Positions 44,922 to 63,427 of a DNA stretch of 64,000 bases are shown piece by piece; the stretch's first letter is position 1; each line of letters starts with the position of its first letter. A program made the position numbers and the translations under genes. The stretch covers positions 224,915 to 288,914 of the forward strand of contig NZ_LKPJ01000008.1 in the NCBI RefSeq assembly GCF_001443045.1. The letters are read 5' to 3'. The notes under the pieces were generated by a model. The model ran no database searches and had not been told where the DNA came from. It was given only the letters and a program-made list of their open reading frames with translations. Origin of the DNA: Burkholderia ambifaria. Lineage in GTDB: Bacteria; Pseudomonadota; Gammaproteobacteria; Burkholderiales; Burkholderiaceae.

Positions 44922-45869
44922 GTCTTTGGTTCCGGGCAGTCCGTCCGTAGCATCCGCGTTACGCAGACACGTCGACCCATTCGTACGCGTCGGGCGTACC
45001 GAGCAACGCGCTGAGGAGCCTGTAGTTCATTTCGTGAGTAGGGCGATGCGCGATGACGCGTCCGAGCAGCGGCGAGCCTGCGAGCGCAAGATCGCCGACG
45101 AGATCGAGCACGCGATGACGCACGAATTCGTCCGGCGCGCGCAGTCCGCCAATCACGTGATTGCCGATGATCGAGGCCGTGCATGACGGCCTCGCGCCGC
45201 GCAGGATCGGCGTGCCCGTCAGATAGCCAACCGCGATCGCCGGCACTGCCCACTTGACCCGTCCGTACGAACGCGACGACGAAATCTCGCCGGCAAACGT
45301 CCCCGGCGTGAGCTCACCGTCCCACTGCATGTCGCCGAACCCCTTGAGATCGTCGCGCACGCTGAATTCGTATCGCGCCGCGGGTTCGACGCGCAACTCC
45401 CGCCGTGACGCCCCCTCGCCGTCGGCAACGCTCACCGGCTTCAGCACCCGGAGAAAGCGCTTCGAACGCCGCAATTCGGCGCGGCCACCGGTCGTGATTG
45501 CGTCGATCCACGGCCGCGCACTACCGTCGAGAATCGGCACTTCTTCTGCATCGAGCTCGACGATCGCGTGATCGATCTCGCAGGTCAGCAGCGACGCAAG
45601 CAGGTGCTCGACCGTACGCACGCCCATGCCGTCGTCGGCACGCAGCATCGTGCACAGCGGCTGCGCGCGACGCACCGCCGGGCCGGCAGCAAGCACGCCC
45701 AGTTCATGCTCGCCGCGCATGCGGCGAAACACGATCCCGTGCCGTTCGTCCGATGGCGTCGCCGGCAGGATCCGCACCCGGACGCGGCGCCCGGTGTGCA
45801 GACCATGTCCGGTCATCGTCACCGGCCGGGCGACCGTGCCTTCGCTGGCCAGCCACCCCTGCGGCGCTT

Positions 45870-53473
<7,604 letters not shown>

Positions 53474-53474
<1 letters not shown>

Positions 53475-55006
53475 CACGCCGGCGTCTGCAGCATCCCGGT
53501 CAGCGAAGCGACACGAGTGCAATCGACGTGCACCATCGCGCGCTGTATCGCGGCACCAAGATTCTCAACGCGAACGTTTCGTTGCTCGCCGAAATCGTTC
53601 CCGAAGTTACGCCAAATAAAGTAGTCGCTATTGGTCGGTTCGGTTTCGAGCGCCTCGAATACCGAAGTCAAAGCAGGAACGTGATCGCCGTAGAAGCACA
53701 ATACGGTCGGTCGTTCCCGCTTGCGGAGATAATCGGTCAGCTTGCCGATCATGCCGTCGGCATTCTCGACGTGTCGGAGATAGGCGGTCAGGTCGCGCCA
53801 GCGTGCGTCGTCGCCGAGCGTATGCCGAGACTCGGATTCGCCCTGCCCGACCGATTCCAGATGCAACGGGCCATGGTTTTCCATCGTGATCGCGAATGCG
53901 AATACCGGCCGGTCGTCGTGCTCCTGCAGGGCTGCGATAATCGCGTCGGCTACCGGACCATCGCCGATATACGGCCCGATTCGCGCCGCACCGGTGAAAT
54001 CCCGAACATCCATAAACCGGTCGAAATGCATGAACCGGAATGCCCGGTTGCGCCCGAAGAAATCAGCGTGATAGGGATGAATCGCGAGCGTGCGAAATCC
54101 GCCTCGCTTGAACCAGCCCGCCAGCGATGCGCACGCGCGCCGCACATACACGTACGGATAAAAGCGCGAATAGCCGAGCGCTACCGACGGCAACCCCGTC
54201 AGCATCGCGAATTCGCTGCGCATCGTATTGGCGCCCCAGGCGGGAACGTCCAGGCTGCCGTGCGTGAACGCCTCGCGACGAGCGCGATCGAGGTTCGCGT
54301 ACGGCTCCGACAACACGCATTCGCCGAGACGGCGGGCGTCGAAATAGGATTCGCTCTGAATGACGATCACATCCGGCGTGCTGTCCGGACGACCGCTGGA
54401 GAATGGCCCGGCGTCGACCACGCGAAAGAACGCATTGCGTTCTGCGCGCCGCAGCCCGTTGACGAGGTAAGCGACGAATGCCGCGAAGAAACCTGTCCGA
54501 CGCTGGTCCGCTATCGGGTCGAGCGTAAGTGGCATGCGACGCGACAGCGCAACACAAACCGGCACACAAACGACCACGATCAGTGCGGCGGCGCTGCGCG
54601 CCGCCATGCCGGCCGCTCGTTCGAGCAGAAACCCGGCTGTTGCGACCGCCACTGCGGCAACGATGCCGAGCACCTTGCCGGCGCTCAGAAACGGCAAATA
54701 AAGACGCGGATGGGCGAAAACCTGGCTGAACAAGCTCAAGTCCGTAAAGACAAAAGGCTCCCGCAAGGATTCGTATTTCGCGTTGCTGATTACGGCAAGC
54801 AATGCGATCAGCACGAGAGCGACCGATGCCGAGAAGAGTAGTCGTGCCGTCACGGCGAAAGTCGCCCCCGCAACGATCGCGAACGCGCAGACATGCAGCA
54901 AGATCGCGGCAGGCGAACGAGCAAGCGGCGCGCGCGGATACGCGATGGCCTCTACGAGAAATGAGAGTGCGGCTGCGGCAGCCGCGAACGCGAATCCGGG
55001 AAACAC
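53474..55006 (-). CDS. wcbQ: LtaS/OpgB-like membrane phosphotransferase (sulfatase fold), WcbQ-like
   Basis: A 510-aa protein with about five N-terminal membrane segments (1-150) and a large periplasmic alkaline phosphatase-fold domain. Residues matching lipoteichoic acid synthase are present: metal-ligand Glu in VIQSESYFD, the Thr nucleophile in WGANTMRSEFAMLTG, His in MENHGP, and Asp-His in FYGDHVPAL. Such enzymes transfer phosphoglycerol or phosphoethanolamine from phospholipids. The start is taken as the GTG at 55006, one base after the wcbP-like stop; upstream in-frame codons lie inside that gene. It overlaps the PKS start by one base (TGATG). Confidence 0.82.
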
Positions 55007-55007
55007 G

Positions 55008-55793
55008 TCACGCCTTCCCGCGCGGGAGATAGGACAGACGACCGAGAATGGCATCCCCCAGCGTGGCCGGCAGCAGGCGCAGCAACTTGATGCCGAATGC
55101 GAGACTGAACGGAAAGGCGATTTCCACGCGGCGACGCGCAAGGCGCTTCTTGATGTATTCCGCGGCCTTTTCCGCGCTCCACATGAATGGTTTGCTGCCC
55201 GGGAAAACGTCGCTCATCGCCGTACGGACAAAACCCGGCATCACGACCGACAGACCAATACCTTCGCGCGCCAGAATTGGGCGCACGGAATCGCAGTAGG
55301 CAACCAGTGCCGCCTTGCTCGCGCAATAGGCGGGCGAGATGGCCATGCCCCGCAACGCGGCGAGCGAGCTGACGACCGCGATCTGTCCGCCCCGGCGCAT
55401 GCGCATCCGGTCGATGGCCGGCAGCACGGTATGCAATGCTCCGTACAGGTTGATATCGACGACGTCGGCGGTGCGCGCCATGTGCTCCCAGTCGTCGGCA
55501 GACCGCAATGTGCTGGCTACGCCCGCATTCGCAATCATCAATTCGATCGGATACCGCGTATCGAAATCGATCATCCAGTCCTGGACGGTGGCCGAATCGC
55601 GCACGTCCATACAGCCGACCACGACGCGGGCGCCGCGCGCACGACACTCCGCAGCGACGGATTCCAGCCGCGCCGAATTTCTGCCAATCAACCCCAGCGT
55701 GGTATCGGGCGCGGCATAACTCAATGCCAGCGCGCGCCCAAGCCCGGCACTACTGCCGGTTATCACGATTGCTCGTGGCCCGCTTGCGCTCAC
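55008..55793 (-). CDS. wcbP: Short-chain dehydrogenase/reductase, WcbP-like
   Basis: A classical SDR of 261 aa, first gene of the capsule-lipid operon. Cofactor motif TGSSAGLGR at 12-20; IANAG at 87-91; catalytic Ser143, Tyr156 and Lys160 (YCASK). The C-terminal 60 residues include AAEYIKKRLARRRVEIAFPF and a hydrophobic tail, as in 3-ketosphinganine reductases that sit at the membrane. It could reduce the amino ketone produced by the PKS plus alpha-oxoamine synthase. Position and family match wcbP of the Burkholderia capsule I locus. Confidence 0.85.
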   Translation of the reverse strand: MSASGPRAIVITGSSAGLGRALALSYAAPDTTLGLIGRNSARLESVAAECRARGARVVVGCMDVRDSATVQDWMIDFDTRYPIELMIANAGVASTLRSADDWEHMARTADVVDINLYGALHTVLPAIDRMRMRRGGQIAVVSSLAALRGMAISPAYCASKAALVAYCDSVRPILAREGIGLSVVMPGFVRTAMSDVFPGSKPFMWSAEKAAEYIKKRLARRRVEIAFPFSLAFGIKLLRLLPATLGDAILGRLSYLPRGKA

Positions 55794-56895
55794 CTGCCCT
55801 CCCCGGTTGCGAATATTGCTGCTTTTTCATCGTTTTAAACGGACATTGTTTTTCAGCGGTTCGTCTGGTCATCGATCTCCAAGTGTCAAGCGCTACCTGA
55901 TATTTCGATCAAGCAGCGGACAGCAATCGTCGATTTAGTGCGTTTGATTATTTCGTATGACTTGACTGCGCCTGCAACACGCCACGCATTGGCCCCGCAC
56001 ATTGACGTAACGATGTGCGGCCGCCCAAATCCGGGTTGCGAAAAAATGTGCAGGCCATGCAGCGAACGGCACTACATGGAAAATTGCGCGGCGGGAAAGG
56101 CAGAAGGCCACAAGCTTACGACGCGCCGACGCGATCATACATCAATATTAATATTCGGGTAACACCTTACATGTTACAAGCACTTACACGCGCTGTGCTT
56201 CCGGCGGTTCGGAACCATGCAAAGGACGAAACTCGCGTTACCTGCAATCCTCAGGAACCGCCCGCACGTCGACTCTCAAAGTACAAATATCGGAAAAAAC
56301 TGCCGAATTGTTCCGCTGGCGGCCCGACACCAGCCCATTCGCAAGATGCTTTAGCTGCGTAGATAACTGGTGCTTACGTCGCCCCCGATGGACTGCATGC
56401 GGCAATCTTGCAAGCAATTCTTAAAGTTTCCCGGTCTTTCATCAGACATGAATCTCTGACCTGGCCAGTTCGACTAGAGACTGTCTGGTGGCATTCTGCC
56501 CCGCCGAATCGGGACGGACAGAATTCCTCGAATGTTCTTGGCAAATCTTGATGATCCTTCGACTCGCTTGATTCGCTGAACCACGTATGCAAATCGTCAA
56601 GCAGCGCCTCCAGATCGGAGGCGAGCGAAGCCAGTCGGCCCCGCCATCGGCAAAAGTGAAACGCATCGCCCCCGGCCGATCGAGTGGGCACGGCCGGTCA
56701 ACGCATCGACGGCCCGCGGAATTCGTCGTGCTGCATCGATTGTTATTGCGCGCTCCCTCGTCGCGCAAACATCCGTGTTTCTACCGATACTAACAATCGC
56801 TTTACGCCGACCACATGGAAGAAAGAAAGGTGCCCTTAACGATTCGGCGATCCTCGCCCGTCACGTGGGTCGATTCGACTGCGCGCACGCTGAAA
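55794..56895. other. Long AT-richer intergenic region between two polysaccharide operons
   Basis: About 1.1 kb without a supportable gene. It holds a 12-bp palindrome AATATTAATATT at 56144-56155, and the inverted repeat GTAACA (56159-56164) with TGTTAC (56172-56177). It must contain the promoter of the wcbP-to-GNAT operon. Its lower GC content than both flanks suggests silenced or transferred DNA. Scattered frames of 60-130 codons have no family resemblance. Confidence 0.55.
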
Positions 56896-58371
56896 TCATG
56901 ATTGCTCGCGGGCACGACGCTCTTGCCACGACCAATAGAGAACCATCCCGAAGCCGACGCAAACCGTTACGTTGAGCGGAATCAGAACATAGTTCGTCTT
57001 CTGAATCGCCAGCAAAACCGTCATGAGTGAATAGGCAAACGTGGCGATTTCTCCGGCCAGCAGAACTGCATTGATGCGTGGCATCGTCAATCGATAGGCG
57101 TCCTTGCCTTTGGGCGTGCGATGAAAACCGCTATACACACCGAAAACCGCGCGCACGCCGCCCGCGAAGTAATACCATGCCATCGGCAAAAACATCGCGA
57201 TATAAAGGTAGGTCTCCCATAGGGTTTTCAGAACACTCGGTCTGTCGTCGAATCTCGCCCCCTTGCGTGAACCGAATGCATTCGCAAGCGCCCAGATCGC
57301 TACCAGTACAAAAAAGACGAATGCACCAAGACGAATGCCCTCGCCGTCGAAATGCACCAGGCAGGTCAACGGCAGGCTGAGCAGTATCAGCACATAGATC
57401 GAAGCCAACAGCACGGACGAGAACATCACCGAGATCGCGTGCATCCGCTTCATCAGCGGCATGCTTTGCGAGAGCATTTGTCCGACATGCTTGAATCCGC
57501 TGTGAATCAGGCCGCGCCCCCAACGTTCCCGCTGAATGCGAAACGCGCTGATGGTCTCCGGGAGTACCGACATGGATACGACTTCTCGCAGATACGCGTA
57601 TTTCCATTCGCCGAACTGCGCGCGATAACCCAAGTCCACGTCTTCGGTGACCGTCGACGCATTCCAGCCGCCCAGCGCATCGACGCACTCCTTGCGCCAT
57701 ACACACGAGCTGCCGCTCAGCGAAGCCATGTCGCCGTCCTCGCTCAGCCCCACCGTCACATACTGCTGGTGGCCCATTTCCATGGCCTGGAAGCGTGTCA
57801 GAAACGACGCATCCCGATTCTCGTAGCCGATGCCGGTCTGGAGGAAGCCGAGCTTCGGATCGGTGAAGCACGGAATAGTCTTCAGCAGGAAATCGGCGGG
57901 CGGCACGAAGTCCGCATCGAAGATCGCGAAGAACTCGCCAGACGACTGCTGGATGCCGTTGACCAGATTGCCGGCCTTGTAACCCGTTCTTGATTGACGC
58001 TTGACGAGCCGGATATTGATTCCGTCGGTGGCGTAGCGATCGACTTTCGCCTGCGCGAGTTTCGTCGTCGAATCCGACGAGTCGTCGAGCACCAGGATCT
58101 CGATCTCGTTCGGCGGATAGGTCAGGCGGCAAGCTGCGTCGATCAGCCGCTCGACCACCTCTGATTCGTTACAAATCGGCAGCAGCACGCTGACCCGAGG
58201 ATGAAACCCGTCTTCGGAGATCCGGACGGGCTGCGCAAGATCGGTCAGCTTGCGCCGTTCGACCTTACGGGAAATCAGCAGCACGCGCAGTTCGAGCAGC
58301 ACATACAGCGCAAAATAGAGCACCACCAGCAGGAAGACCAACTGGGCAGCGTAGGAAAGCAGCGCGAGCAT
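56896..58371 (-). CDS. Membrane glycosyltransferase family 2, cellulose synthase-like
   Basis: A processive-type glycosyltransferase of 491 aa. It has N-terminal membrane segments (about 5-35), a GT-A domain with VLDDSSD, DADFVPP (metal-binding), the acceptor TEDVD and QRERW (the processivity QxxRW motif), then four or five C-terminal membrane helices from about 310. It should polymerise or transfer sugars from UDP-donors at the inner membrane. It is the last gene of the seven-gene operon, 15 bp after the CgeB-like gene. No PilZ domain is present. Confidence 0.9.
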   Translation of the reverse strand: MLALLSYAAQLVFLLVVLYFALYVLLELRVLLISRKVERRKLTDLAQPVRISEDGFHPRVSVLLPICNESEVVERLIDAACRLTYPPNEIEILVLDDSSDSTTKLAQAKVDRYATDGINIRLVKRQSRTGYKAGNLVNGIQQSSGEFFAIFDADFVPPADFLLKTIPCFTDPKLGFLQTGIGYENRDASFLTRFQAMEMGHQQYVTVGLSEDGDMASLSGSSCVWRKECVDALGGWNASTVTEDVDLGYRAQFGEWKYAYLREVVSMSVLPETISAFRIQRERWGRGLIHSGFKHVGQMLSQSMPLMKRMHAISVMFSSVLLASIYVLILLSLPLTCLVHFDGEGIRLGAFVFFVLVAIWALANAFGSRKGARFDDRPSVLKTLWETYLYIAMFLPMAWYYFAGGVRAVFGVYSGFHRTPKGKDAYRLTMPRINAVLLAGEIATFAYSLMTVLLAIQKTNYVLIPLNVTVCVGFGMVLYWSWQERRAREQS

Positions 58372-58386
58372 CGTGACCGCTTCCCC

Positions 58387-59472
58387 TCAGATCTTCACGA
58401 CGGCGCAGACTTCCTCCAGCCGGTGCGCCCACGTATGGTTCTGTCGTACGTAGCGCGCCCCTGCCTCGGCCCGGTCCAGATCGTCCCGCGATGGACCGTG
58501 CCGAAGCCGCGAGAAGAGCTCGCACGCCTCGTCATGCGTATCGATCACATGACAAAACTCGCGGAAGTACCGATCGACCGCGCGGCTCGCATTGGTCACG
58601 GCGATGCCGCCACACGCGATGATTTCGAGCAGGCGCCTCGAGAACATCGTCTCGGAGCCCGTGACCGAGTTCACGTTGATCGAGATCGCATGAGACTTGT
58701 ACACATGCGCGGTTTCCCGGTGCGGCACCTTGCCATGCACGCGCAGCCCATTCTTCTTCGGGTAGCGGAACTCGAAGAAGCGCGACAGCCGATCGTGATT
58801 GCGGTCGAATACGTTGAGCTGCAGATTGCTCTGTTCGCAGGTGTCGAACACCATGTCGAGAAAGCGCCGGCGTTCGTTCAAGATGCGCCTGTAGTAGCTG
58901 CCTGTGAAGCACGCCTCGTTACGAACGAAATTGAAGCCCGAGAAATCGTGCGACGCCGGCTGATACGGCATGACCAGCGTGTTGACCGGCACATGCGCGG
59001 GCACCTGCTCCCGATACCGTTCAAGACACTCCTCGTCGGTCGTAAACACGTAGTCGAATACCTTCGCCACGTCGATGAACGTGTCAAAAAACGCGCCGTC
59101 GTCCTTGTTCCAGAATACGGTCGGAACGCCCGCGCGCTTGGCGAAGTCGACCAGGCGAAAAATCGCCGTCGGCCTGCTCAGGCGCATCGGCGGCGACTGT
59201 CGCGCCAGCTCGTAGCGCCAGCTTCCGTCCACGCCATGAAACGCTGACTCCACGAGCACAAGATCGGGCTTCCAGTTGCCGATCACTTCCATGTAGTTGG
59301 CAGGCGTCATGGTCCGCACGCGGCATTCCGCCGACAGGCAATCCGCCGTGAAGTAATCCGTGACGAGAGCGATCTTCAGGCGCCCGAAGCGCCCGGCTTG
59401 CTCCACATCCTCCGAAATCGTCGGGTAGTCGTAGACCAACGACCCCAGTTTTCTAATGACCCTGCCGACCAT
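58387..59472 (-). CDS. CgeB-like glycosyltransferase
   Basis: A 361-aa GT-B-type enzyme. The N-terminal half has RLKIALVTDYFTADCLSAEC and PDLVLVESAFHG; the C-terminal half contains SINVNSVTGSETMFSRRLLE followed by IIACGGIAVT, the family nucleotide-binding segment of CgeB/spore-coat-type transferases (Glyco_trans_1_2). It overlaps the upstream GT4 gene by 20 bp. Donor and acceptor are unknown. Confidence 0.8.
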   Translation of the reverse strand: MVGRVIRKLGSLVYDYPTISEDVEQAGRFGRLKIALVTDYFTADCLSAECRVRTMTPANYMEVIGNWKPDLVLVESAFHGVDGSWRYELARQSPPMRLSRPTAIFRLVDFAKRAGVPTVFWNKDDGAFFDTFIDVAKVFDYVFTTDEECLERYREQVPAHVPVNTLVMPYQPASHDFSGFNFVRNEACFTGSYYRRILNERRRFLDMVFDTCEQSNLQLNVFDRNHDRLSRFFEFRYPKKNGLRVHGKVPHRETAHVYKSHAISINVNSVTGSETMFSRRLLEIIACGGIAVTNASRAVDRYFREFCHVIDTHDEACELFSRLRHGPSRDDLDRAEAGARYVRQNHTWAHRLEEVCAVVKI

Positions 59473-60793
59473 TTAACCCCTCACCCTGCGACATAGGCAG
59501 TGCATTTATGACAAATTCGCGCCAGCGGCGCTGCGTGGCCGCGTATTCTCTCGCGCGGCCACCGAACGCCGCGAGTGTGCCTTGATCAGACAGCGCCACA
59601 TCGATGACCCGCGCCAAATCGACCGCATCGCCAGCCTTGAAAAACCAGCCCGCCGGACTCGGGCCCATTTCGTCGCGAAACACCGGCAAATCCGGCACGA
59701 TCACCGGCTTACCCATCGCGAGCGCCTCCACGAGCTTGATCGGCGGCACGATCTCGCAAACCTTGAACGGCTTGCGCGGGATGCACACCAGCGCGCAACG
59801 GCCGAGCGTCCTGCGCGCCTGCTCGGGCGAGGTCCGGCCCAGAAAGCGAATTTGCTCCGACAAACCGAGGCGCCGGACCTGTGCCTCCAGCGTCGGCCGC
59901 GCCTCGCCCTCCCCCACGATCTCGACCCGCACCGTGCGTCCTGCCTCGATCAACCGTCCGACCGCGTCGATCAGCGTATCGAGCCCTTCATAGCCGATCA
60001 GCGAGCCCGCATATCCGATCGTGCCGGTGTCGATCTCCTCGGGCGCCGAAGGCGTAAACCGCTCGGGGTCCACGCAATTCGGCAGCAAATGCATCCGCTC
60101 GCCGGCGATCCCCCAGCGGTCTCGCGCGAACCGTCCCAACTGCGCCGAGATCACGAACAGCTTGTCCGCGTGACGGGCTACCAGGCCCTCCAGTTGCAGC
60201 CCCTGCGCGAACCCCTGCCGCCCTTCGTATTCCGGCATGCGCGAGATGCGCGTCAACTCCCACAACCCGCGCATCTCGTACTGGAAAGGGATGCCCAGCT
60301 GCCGCGCCGCCAGCAGGGCCGGCAGCGCGTTCACGTGATTCGACGCGGCGTGGATCACGGACACGCGGTGCTGCATCGCCACGCGCGCGATGACGGGCGC
60401 AGCCTGCAACGCATACATCAGCACCGGTCGATTATTGAACGGCGCGCTCGCATGCAGATACCGGACCTCGCTGACCTGCGTCTTGCTTCCGGCGACATCC
60501 GTCAGGCGATCCACGCGATCGCCGGGGTAACCTGGCCGCGTCAGCGGATGCACGCGACCGCCAGCGGCCGCCAGTGCGCGAACGACTTCATGCGTACGCG
60601 TCGTATAGCCACTCGTGTGATATGGCAATGCGCTCGCCGCCACGTAGAGCATGCTGTCCGGGTCACCGACAAACGGCACGTCGCACGAGCGCTGCCTCAA
60701 CTTGTGCTCAAGCACATGCGCCGTCAGTCGACGGCTCATCGCGAGCAACGGCTCGGTCAACGCCGTCTGCAACGAATCGAGCATCGTGCTCAT
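59453..60793 (-). CDS. Glycosyltransferase family 4
   Basis: A retaining GT-B glycosyltransferase of 446 aa. The N-terminal domain has LPYHTSGYTTRTHEVVRALA, the typical GT4 entry; the C-terminal domain has TIGYAGSLIGYEGLDTLIDA, and the EX7E motif region EIVPPIKLVEALAMGKPVIV with both Glu residues. Start ATG at 60793 overlaps the stop of the deacetylase-like gene (ATGA); the longer frame is antisense to nothing needed and lies inside that gene. An ATG at 60784 is also possible. Confidence 0.9.
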   Translation of the reverse strand: MSTMLDSLQTALTEPLLAMSRRLTAHVLEHKLRQRSCDVPFVGDPDSMLYVAASALPYHTSGYTTRTHEVVRALAAAGGRVHPLTRPGYPGDRVDRLTDVAGSKTQVSEVRYLHASAPFNNRPVLMYALQAAPVIARVAMQHRVSVIHAASNHVNALPALLAARQLGIPFQYEMRGLWELTRISRMPEYEGRQGFAQGLQLEGLVARHADKLFVISAQLGRFARDRWGIAGERMHLLPNCVDPERFTPSAPEEIDTGTIGYAGSLIGYEGLDTLIDAVGRLIEAGRTVRVEIVGEGEARPTLEAQVRRLGLSEQIRFLGRTSPEQARRTLGRCALVCIPRKPFKVCEIVPPIKLVEALAMGKPVIVPDLPVFRDEMGPSPAGWFFKAGDAVDLARVIDVALSDQGTLAAFGGRAREYAATQRRWREFVINALPMSQGEGLNGRQGH

Positions 60794-61764
60794 GCTTTCG
60801 CCACCCCGGCTGGCTTCAGTTCGGCACGGGCGAGATCGGTCGTATGCGTTGTCCGGATCTTGCCGCGCGCCTGGAGGTCCAGAAATTCCGACGTCGTGAT
60901 CACGTCGTAGTCCTTCGTCAGGCGTGACAGGAGTTTCCGGTAGCCCTCGACGCGCTGGTCGTCCCGATAGGTCGCATGCCCGTTCTCGTCCCAATACAGC
61001 AGCGACCACGAATGAAGCAGGAAGATCGAAAACGTCGGGCTGCCGCTGAACGCGTCGAGCAGCAGCTTGCCCCACCACGGACGGAACCGGAAATACGGCG
61101 ATTCAGGGTAAGTCAGGCGTGCCCACCATTCCTCCTTGCCGACCTTCGGCAGGATCTTCTTTTCCGTCATCGGCACCTCGATCACGCCGTTCGACCACTG
61201 GAACGGCAAATTCGTGGGCTCGCTGTAGTTGCACTGTCCGGCATGGACGGCGCACAGGGAATTATTAAAGGACAGCTGTACGTCGGCGGACTTCAGCGCC
61301 CGGATCGTCGACGCGTTCCAGCGGAACGACCCGGCACGGTGCGCCAGCACCGGCTTACCCGTTTCCGCCGAGATGAGCCCGCCGAAGTGGCGAATCACGA
61401 ACTCGGCACGCGCATCGTCCGTGTATTGGTTCATGTACTGCGGCCGCCGCGCAAGCCCGTGCTCGGCCCAGAACGAGTCGGGCAGGTATTCGGGATGCGT
61501 ATGCAGTTGCACGTCCTGCCCCGCGGCATCCAGCCGACGCACGACGTCCTTCGTTTCGTCGAGATACGCGTACGCGCCGCACTGGTCCACGAAGAACACA
61601 TGCTTGACGCCGAACTCGTCACCGATGGAAGCCATTTCGCCGACCCCCGCCCGCCCTTTCTCGTGCACACCCCACATCAGCCGTTTGACGTGATCCTCCG
61701 TGGCGCGCTTGGGCAGCGCCTCGGTATCCACCGTCAACATGGCATAGCGATTTCTTTCCATCAT
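60790..61764 (-). CDS. Polysaccharide deacetylase-like protein
   Basis: A 324-aa protein of the WbmS-like/polysaccharide deacetylase superfamily, found in O-antigen and capsule clusters. It begins YAMLTVDTEALPKRA, giving an early Asp-x-Glu; VQLHTHPEYLPDSFW supplies the His-x-His metal pair; HRAGSFRWNASTIRAL is the catalytic Arg-containing motif. The family fold is a TIM-barrel metal hydrolase. It probably N-deacetylates a sugar during repeat-unit assembly. It is coupled on both sides (2-bp gap upstream, 4-bp overlap downstream). Confidence 0.8.
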   Translation of the reverse strand: MMERNRYAMLTVDTEALPKRATEDHVKRLMWGVHEKGRAGVGEMASIGDEFGVKHVFFVDQCGAYAYLDETKDVVRRLDAAGQDVQLHTHPEYLPDSFWAEHGLARRPQYMNQYTDDARAEFVIRHFGGLISAETGKPVLAHRAGSFRWNASTIRALKSADVQLSFNNSLCAVHAGQCNYSEPTNLPFQWSNGVIEVPMTEKKILPKVGKEEWWARLTYPESPYFRFRPWWGKLLLDAFSGSPTFSIFLLHSWSLLYWDENGHATYRDDQRVEGYRKLLSRLTKDYDVITTSEFLDLQARGKIRTTHTTDLARAELKPAGVAKA

Positions 61765-61766
61765 GT

Positions 61767-62318
61767 TCAGTTCATTTCCACCAGTGCCTTCCAGTCGGCG
61801 TCATTGGCCTGCGCCGCGGCCGGCGGCACGATCCGTGCGTCGCGATAGCGCCACGCGAGATATGCGCGCTTTCGTTCGCGATAGGAACGATCCTCGCCGC
61901 TCAATTCCGGCAGATATTCCACCAGCCAGCCCAGCCGCGAATAGAAGGCGAAATCGGCCACGTCGGTTACCAGTACCGGCGCCAGCGCATCGTTAGCCTC
62001 CAGCCGCGCGGAAAACCCTTCGCATGCACGGCGCAATGCATCGCACTCAGTACCCGGCGCCCAGATCAGCAGCGTGTTCGCTTCGGCCGAAACCGGCGCG
62101 TGCTTCAAGGTCGACAGCCACGGATATTTCGTTACGTGAGGCGGTATCACGCCCAATATGGCTAGCGCGCGCTTGGTACTGCGCCACGCGCGCTCTTTCA
62201 GCGTTGCCGGCGGTTTCCCGGCGAGCAGGTCATGACGCGCCAACAACGTCCAGTCGGGCTTCGCCGCCAGCGCGCGCAACTCGCGTCTCAGGGTCCGTGT
62301 TTGGTCGATGATGCTCAA
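61767..62318 (-). CDS. Hypothetical protein of the polysaccharide operon
   Basis: A 183-aa protein that I do not recognise. The N-terminal 70 residues are basic and helical (KERAWRSTKRALAILGVIPP). The middle has TLLIWAPGTECDALRRACEG, and the remainder is rich in aromatic and basic residues (AFYSRLGWLVEYLPE, YRERKRAYLAWRYRDARIVP). No membrane segment or signal peptide is visible. It overlaps the upstream glycosyltransferase gene by 4 bp and is 2 bp from the deacetylase-like gene. A glycosyltransferase partner or small transferase is possible, but unsupported. Confidence 0.75.
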   Translation of the reverse strand: MSIIDQTRTLRRELRALAAKPDWTLLARHDLLAGKPPATLKERAWRSTKRALAILGVIPPHVTKYPWLSTLKHAPVSAEANTLLIWAPGTECDALRRACEGFSARLEANDALAPVLVTDVADFAFYSRLGWLVEYLPELSGEDRSYRERKRAYLAWRYRDARIVPPAAAQANDADWKALVEMN

Positions 62319-63427
62319 CGCGTTCGCCCCTTTTCGGTAATCCTGGCGATGATCTCGTCCGCTGCGAGCGACGCGCCGTTCATCGGCACTGCGCGCTGCG
62401 CCGGCACTGTGGCGGACAACATGCCCAGCAACGCGTCGACGGCAGCCTTGCGTTGCTGTTCGGTCTCACACGCGGACACGACTGCCGGCATCACCTCGGC
62501 GACCATTTGTGCGCGGCGAACCTGATCATCCACGAGCTGAGCATTGGGCACCAGCAGCGCGGGCACACCCGACTGCACCAATTCGCAACAGGTGTTGTAG
62601 CCCGCGGCGCCGACAAATGCGTCGAACGCACGCAGATAGCGCGCCAACGGGTAGACCGAGACCGGCAACACGCCGGCCGGCAATTCGACGTCGCGCACCG
62701 AAATGGGTGCCCGCGCCCAGACCACCTGAAAGCCGGCCGCCTCGAATGCGGCGATCAGTCCGTGCCCGATGCCGGCGACATCCTTCAGGTTGCCCGGTCC
62801 GAGCGAAAAGAGGACAAAGCGGCCCGCCCGTGGCAGGCCAAGGGCGTCTCTCGCGGCTGCACGGTCGAGCAACTCGTCGTGCTCCAACAGGCAGACCGGC
62901 GGAACCGTCAACCGCGTGCCGCCGTTCGTCAGTGACGCACGCGCTTCGGTCGCGCCCAGTTCACCCGGTTGGATCACGAGATCGAACAACGCTTCGTCCA
63001 CCGGCACCGCTTTGGTATCGGCTTTGAGCAGCCCGCGATTGGACCACACAAGGACGGGCGATCCATACATTTCGCATGCCGTCAGCAAGCCCTTGAACGG
63101 CCACGTTCCGTCGAACACGACCGCATCCGGGCGAACCCGCTCCAGCATCATGCCCAACCGGACGGCCAGCTCGCTGTTCCAGCCGAACGTCGAAGTCGAC
63201 GACCAGTAATGAGAAACAAAGTAGTCCGCTTCGAATCCCATCTCCTCGATGATCTCGATCGCTGACGCCAGTGAGAAGAAAAACGGGAGCGCGCGGCCAC
63301 GCAGCCGACGCGCATACGCGAGGCAACGGTTGAGATGGCCCATGCCCGAGCCATTCACATTGAAGAACAGAATACGCGGCAGCGCGCTCGCCGCACGTGC
63401 CGCTTGACCGGACTTCTGGTCGATCAT
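62315..63427 (-). CDS. GT-B glycosyltransferase, MurG/UGT-like
   Basis: A 370-aa protein. The N-terminal GT-B loop reads [21 protein letters not shown], as in MurG and diacylglycerol glucosyltransferases. The C-terminal donor-binding part has [32 protein letters not shown], the classic UDP-sugar-binding segment of this superfamily. It directly follows ugd (4-bp overlap), so it could use UDP-glucuronate, but this is inferred. No membrane helix. Confidence 0.85.
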   Translation of the reverse strand: MIDQKSGQAARAASALPRILFFNVNGSGMGHLNRCLAYARRLRGRALPFFFSLASAIEIIEEMGFEADYFVSHYWSSTSTFGWNSELAVRLGMMLERVRPDAVVFDGTWPFKGLLTACEMYGSPVLVWSNRGLLKADTKAVPVDEALFDLVIQPGELGATEARASLTNGGTRLTVPPVCLLEHDELLDRAAARDALGLPRAGRFVLFSLGPGNLKDVAGIGHGLIAAFEAAGFQVVWARAPISVRDVELPAGVLPVSVYPLARYLRAFDAFVGAAGYNTCCELVQSGVPALLVPNAQLVDDQVRRAQMVAEVMPAVVSACETEQQRKAAVDALLGMLSATVPAQRAVPMNGASLAADEIIARITEKGRTR

